From: EX4484-217-1 sp964496035
Lineage (GTDB): Archaea; Thermoproteota; Thermoprotei_A; EX4484-217-1
DNA length: 25,308 nucleotides
Direction of reading: 5' to 3'
Assembly (NCBI GenBank): GCA_964496035.1
Contig: CAZBXI010000018.1
Location: forward strand, 1 to 25,308
Below the pieces are notes generated by a model, which saw nothing but the letters and a program-made list of their open reading frames with translations, was not told where the DNA came from and did not search any database. Position 1 is the first letter of the stretch, and each line of letters begins with the position of its first letter. Shown piece by piece: positions 24,097 through 25,308 of this stretch. Both the position numbers and the translations under genes were made by a program.

Positions 24097-24772
24097 AACA
24101 AGCCTAGAGCTTTGGCTAAAAATATTTTCCGTACTAGGTAAATACAATGTCAATGATTGTAGCTACAGTTTTTCTTCCAGAATAGAGTTAGGCGGGAAAG
24201 CCTCAATGTTCATAATAACTGATTTTACATATTTTAAAGTAAAGCCTAAGGAAATAGAAGATAAGCTTAAAGAACTTGATGTAGTTCAGCACGTTAACCT
24301 AGTTAAGCCCTAACTACCTAAAACATTGGTTGATCCCTACCATTTTTCTGTAGTTGATGATTTAAATAGAAGATTTATACTTCTTTCGGAAAGTGCTATG
24401 AAAAAGCATTGTTGCGAGATTAAGAGAAACATTTGAAATAGGCGGATTAGCTTTTCTCTATCATCAGGGAAAATGATGGGCTCTGAACTTGCAGAAACGT
24501 ACAAGGAAATAGGGATAACTGATTTGGAAGATGCTATTAAAATATTTTTACTTTATATTCTAGCTTTAGGAGAAATTGCTCACTATAGAGAGAACAGAGT
24601 AATTATTAGATTACATAGAAGCTGGGAATGTGAAGCAGCTATGAAGCATAATGTGAAGGAACTTACTCCATATTTCGAAAAGGGAGCGGTAGCAGTGTTC
24701 TTGGAAAAATTTATCGGGAGAAAGATGTCTGTACATGAAATTAAATGCCTAGCGAAAGGAGATCCATATTGA
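24097..24772 (+). pseudogene. V4R-domain regulator, inactivated by stops and frameshifts
   Basis: The 3' part (24473-24772) is a V4R (4-vinyl reductase) ligand-binding domain: 'GSELAETYKEIGITDLEDAI', 'LALGEIAHYRENRVIIRLHR' and the C-terminal 'VHEIKCLAKGDPY', which in relatives continues C-x-F. Upstream, the same gene continues through other frames: an ACT-like N-terminal piece 'GGKASMFIITDFTYFKVKPK', a TAA at 24311-24313, 'TLVDPYHFSVVDDLNRRFIL' in the same frame, then 'RLRETFEIGGLAFLYHQGK' one frame away between A5 (24401-24405) and A4 (24470-24473). The last codon is TGA where a conserved Cys codon is expected, followed by codons E-F. Archaeal relatives are putative transcriptional regulators. 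The gene looks dead as sequenced. Confidence 0.7.
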
Positions 24773-24830
24773 GAATTCTTAATTGCCTTTCTCTAGCATA
24801 GATAGATTAAAATAAAAGCTTCTAAGCCCG

Positions 24831-25308
24831 TTAAGGGCTAATAGTTTCTTCTTTCACCTTATTCCATGGGCCTTTAACGCCGCTAAATATTGTAAGTAAG
24901 GTAGTATATATTATGCCAGGCATTAGAATAAATGCTAGGTTTATGTGTTTAAGAATAATGCTTACTATTTTCGGTTCAATATATGTTAAGACCGCTATAG
25001 GAAGTATGGTAAGTGTTGTTATGAATATTCCGCCTGAAAGTACTGCAGCCACTAGTACGTTTAACCTGAACCTGTTTATTATGAAGCTTTCTAATGCACC
25101 AAACAGCGCCCCTAAAATAAGCATTTGGAAAACATAGGCTGGTGGAGCTATCCATACTATATATGACATTAAGTTCCCTATCTCTGTCAATGTTTTATCT
25201 ATTACTTCTTGAGGAGCATTTGCAACCGTCAACTGGTAAATTATAATCTCTCGAACCAATTCATTTAATGTACCAGTAATAGATAGAAAAGATACTCCTA
25301 GGACAACG
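24831..25308 (-). CDS. Membrane protein, paralogue of the 12.4 kb gene (5' end beyond the window)
   Basis: A minus-strand frame open to the window edge, reading V-V-L-G-V-S-F-L-S-I-T-G upstream of the TTG at 25259, so that TTG is internal and the gene starts outside the window. Predicted helices surround a charged loop, then 'FQMLILGALFGALESFIINR', 'VAAVLSGGIFITTLTILPIA' and 'LAFILMPGIIYTTLLTIF', ending in a hydrophilic tail. Helix order, loop length and the MLILGA-FGAL phrase match the protein at 12389-12832. Function unknown. Confidence 0.7.
   Translation of the reverse strand, partial: VVLGVSFLSITGTLNELVREIIIYQLTVANAPQEVIDKTLTEIGNLMSYIVWIAPPAYVFQMLILGALFGALESFIINRFRLNVLVAAVLSGGIFITTLTILPIAVLTYIEPKIVSIILKHINLAFILMPGIIYTTLLTIFSGVKGPWNKVKEETISP

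Noticed and set aside
23956..24153. Minus-strand 65-aa frame opposite the V4R pseudogene's upstream region
   Set aside because: No ribosome site, unlikely composition, and it overlaps better-supported plus-strand coding remnants.
24770..24772. TGA as a selenocysteine codon in the V4R protein
   Set aside because: The same gene has an internal TAA and a frame excursion, and no selenocysteine machinery or SECIS-like hairpin was seen.
1..25308. tRNA genes or CRISPR arrays
   Set aside because: No cloverleaf-like T-arm sequence and no regularly spaced repeats were found on reading both strands, though a covariance-model scan was not possible.

Overview
The window looks like a chromosomal piece of an AT-rich archaeon, most likely a thermophilic member of the Thermoproteota/TACK group. 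Supporting signs are an adjacent herA-nurA pair, a protein ending in an archaeal-type PCNA-binding tail, an archaeal DUF2095-like protein, AbrB/PIN and AbiE-like modules, TATA boxes about 25 nt upstream of a probable leaderless start, and heavy use of TTG and GTG starts. No rRNA, tRNA or CRISPR array was seen. A run of 100 N at 21698-21797 marks a scaffold gap, so this is a draft or metagenome assembly.

Layout. 1-2.1 kb: the end of a GT4 glycosyltransferase, a TrmO-like tRNA methyltransferase, and a membrane-anchored SagB-type nitroreductase on the other strand. 2.1-3.0 kb: two small membrane or anchored proteins. 3.1-5.8 kb: herA and nurA (DNA end resection), meeting tail to tail with a 1-pyrroline-5-carboxylate dehydrogenase (5.8-7.4 kb). 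7.5-8.6 kb: a translationally coupled winged-helix/nucleotidyltransferase pair resembling AbiE toxin-antitoxin modules. 8.7-9.9 kb: a DUF2095-like protein and a free-standing corrinoid (B12-binding) protein. 9.9-12.3 kb: degraded ORFs, a HAD phosphatase, and a secreted/anchored protein whose signal sequence is in a different frame from its body. 12.4-14.1 kb: a four-helix membrane protein and a tandem pair of membrane proteins with bacterial-PH-like domains. 14.1-15.2 kb: a hypothetical protein with a C-terminal PIP box, and a small membrane protein. 15.2-16.9 kb: an eroded mobile region with intact vapB, a vapC broken by several frameshifts, and a tyrosine-recombinase remnant. 16.9-20.0 kb: a ferrous iron operon (two FeoA, FeoB, a four-helix membrane protein) behind a perfect 12-bp-arm palindrome that overlaps its promoter. 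20.3-23.1 kb: a B12-binding radical SAM enzyme and a DASS-family transporter, joined in one reading frame only because the N run has no stop codons. 23.2-25.3 kb: a hypothetical protein, a V4R-domain regulator with at least four lesions, and the start-truncated paralogue of the 12.4 kb membrane protein.

Functionally, core genes (HerA, P5C dehydrogenase, FeoB, TrmO) are intact while lesions gather in accessory genes, which favours real gene decay over random sequencing error, though several lesions sit in homopolymers. The best leads are the PIP-box protein, the frame-split secreted protein, the Feo palindrome, the vapB operator-like repeats around a TATA box, and the nurA frame with no canonical start near its upstream end.
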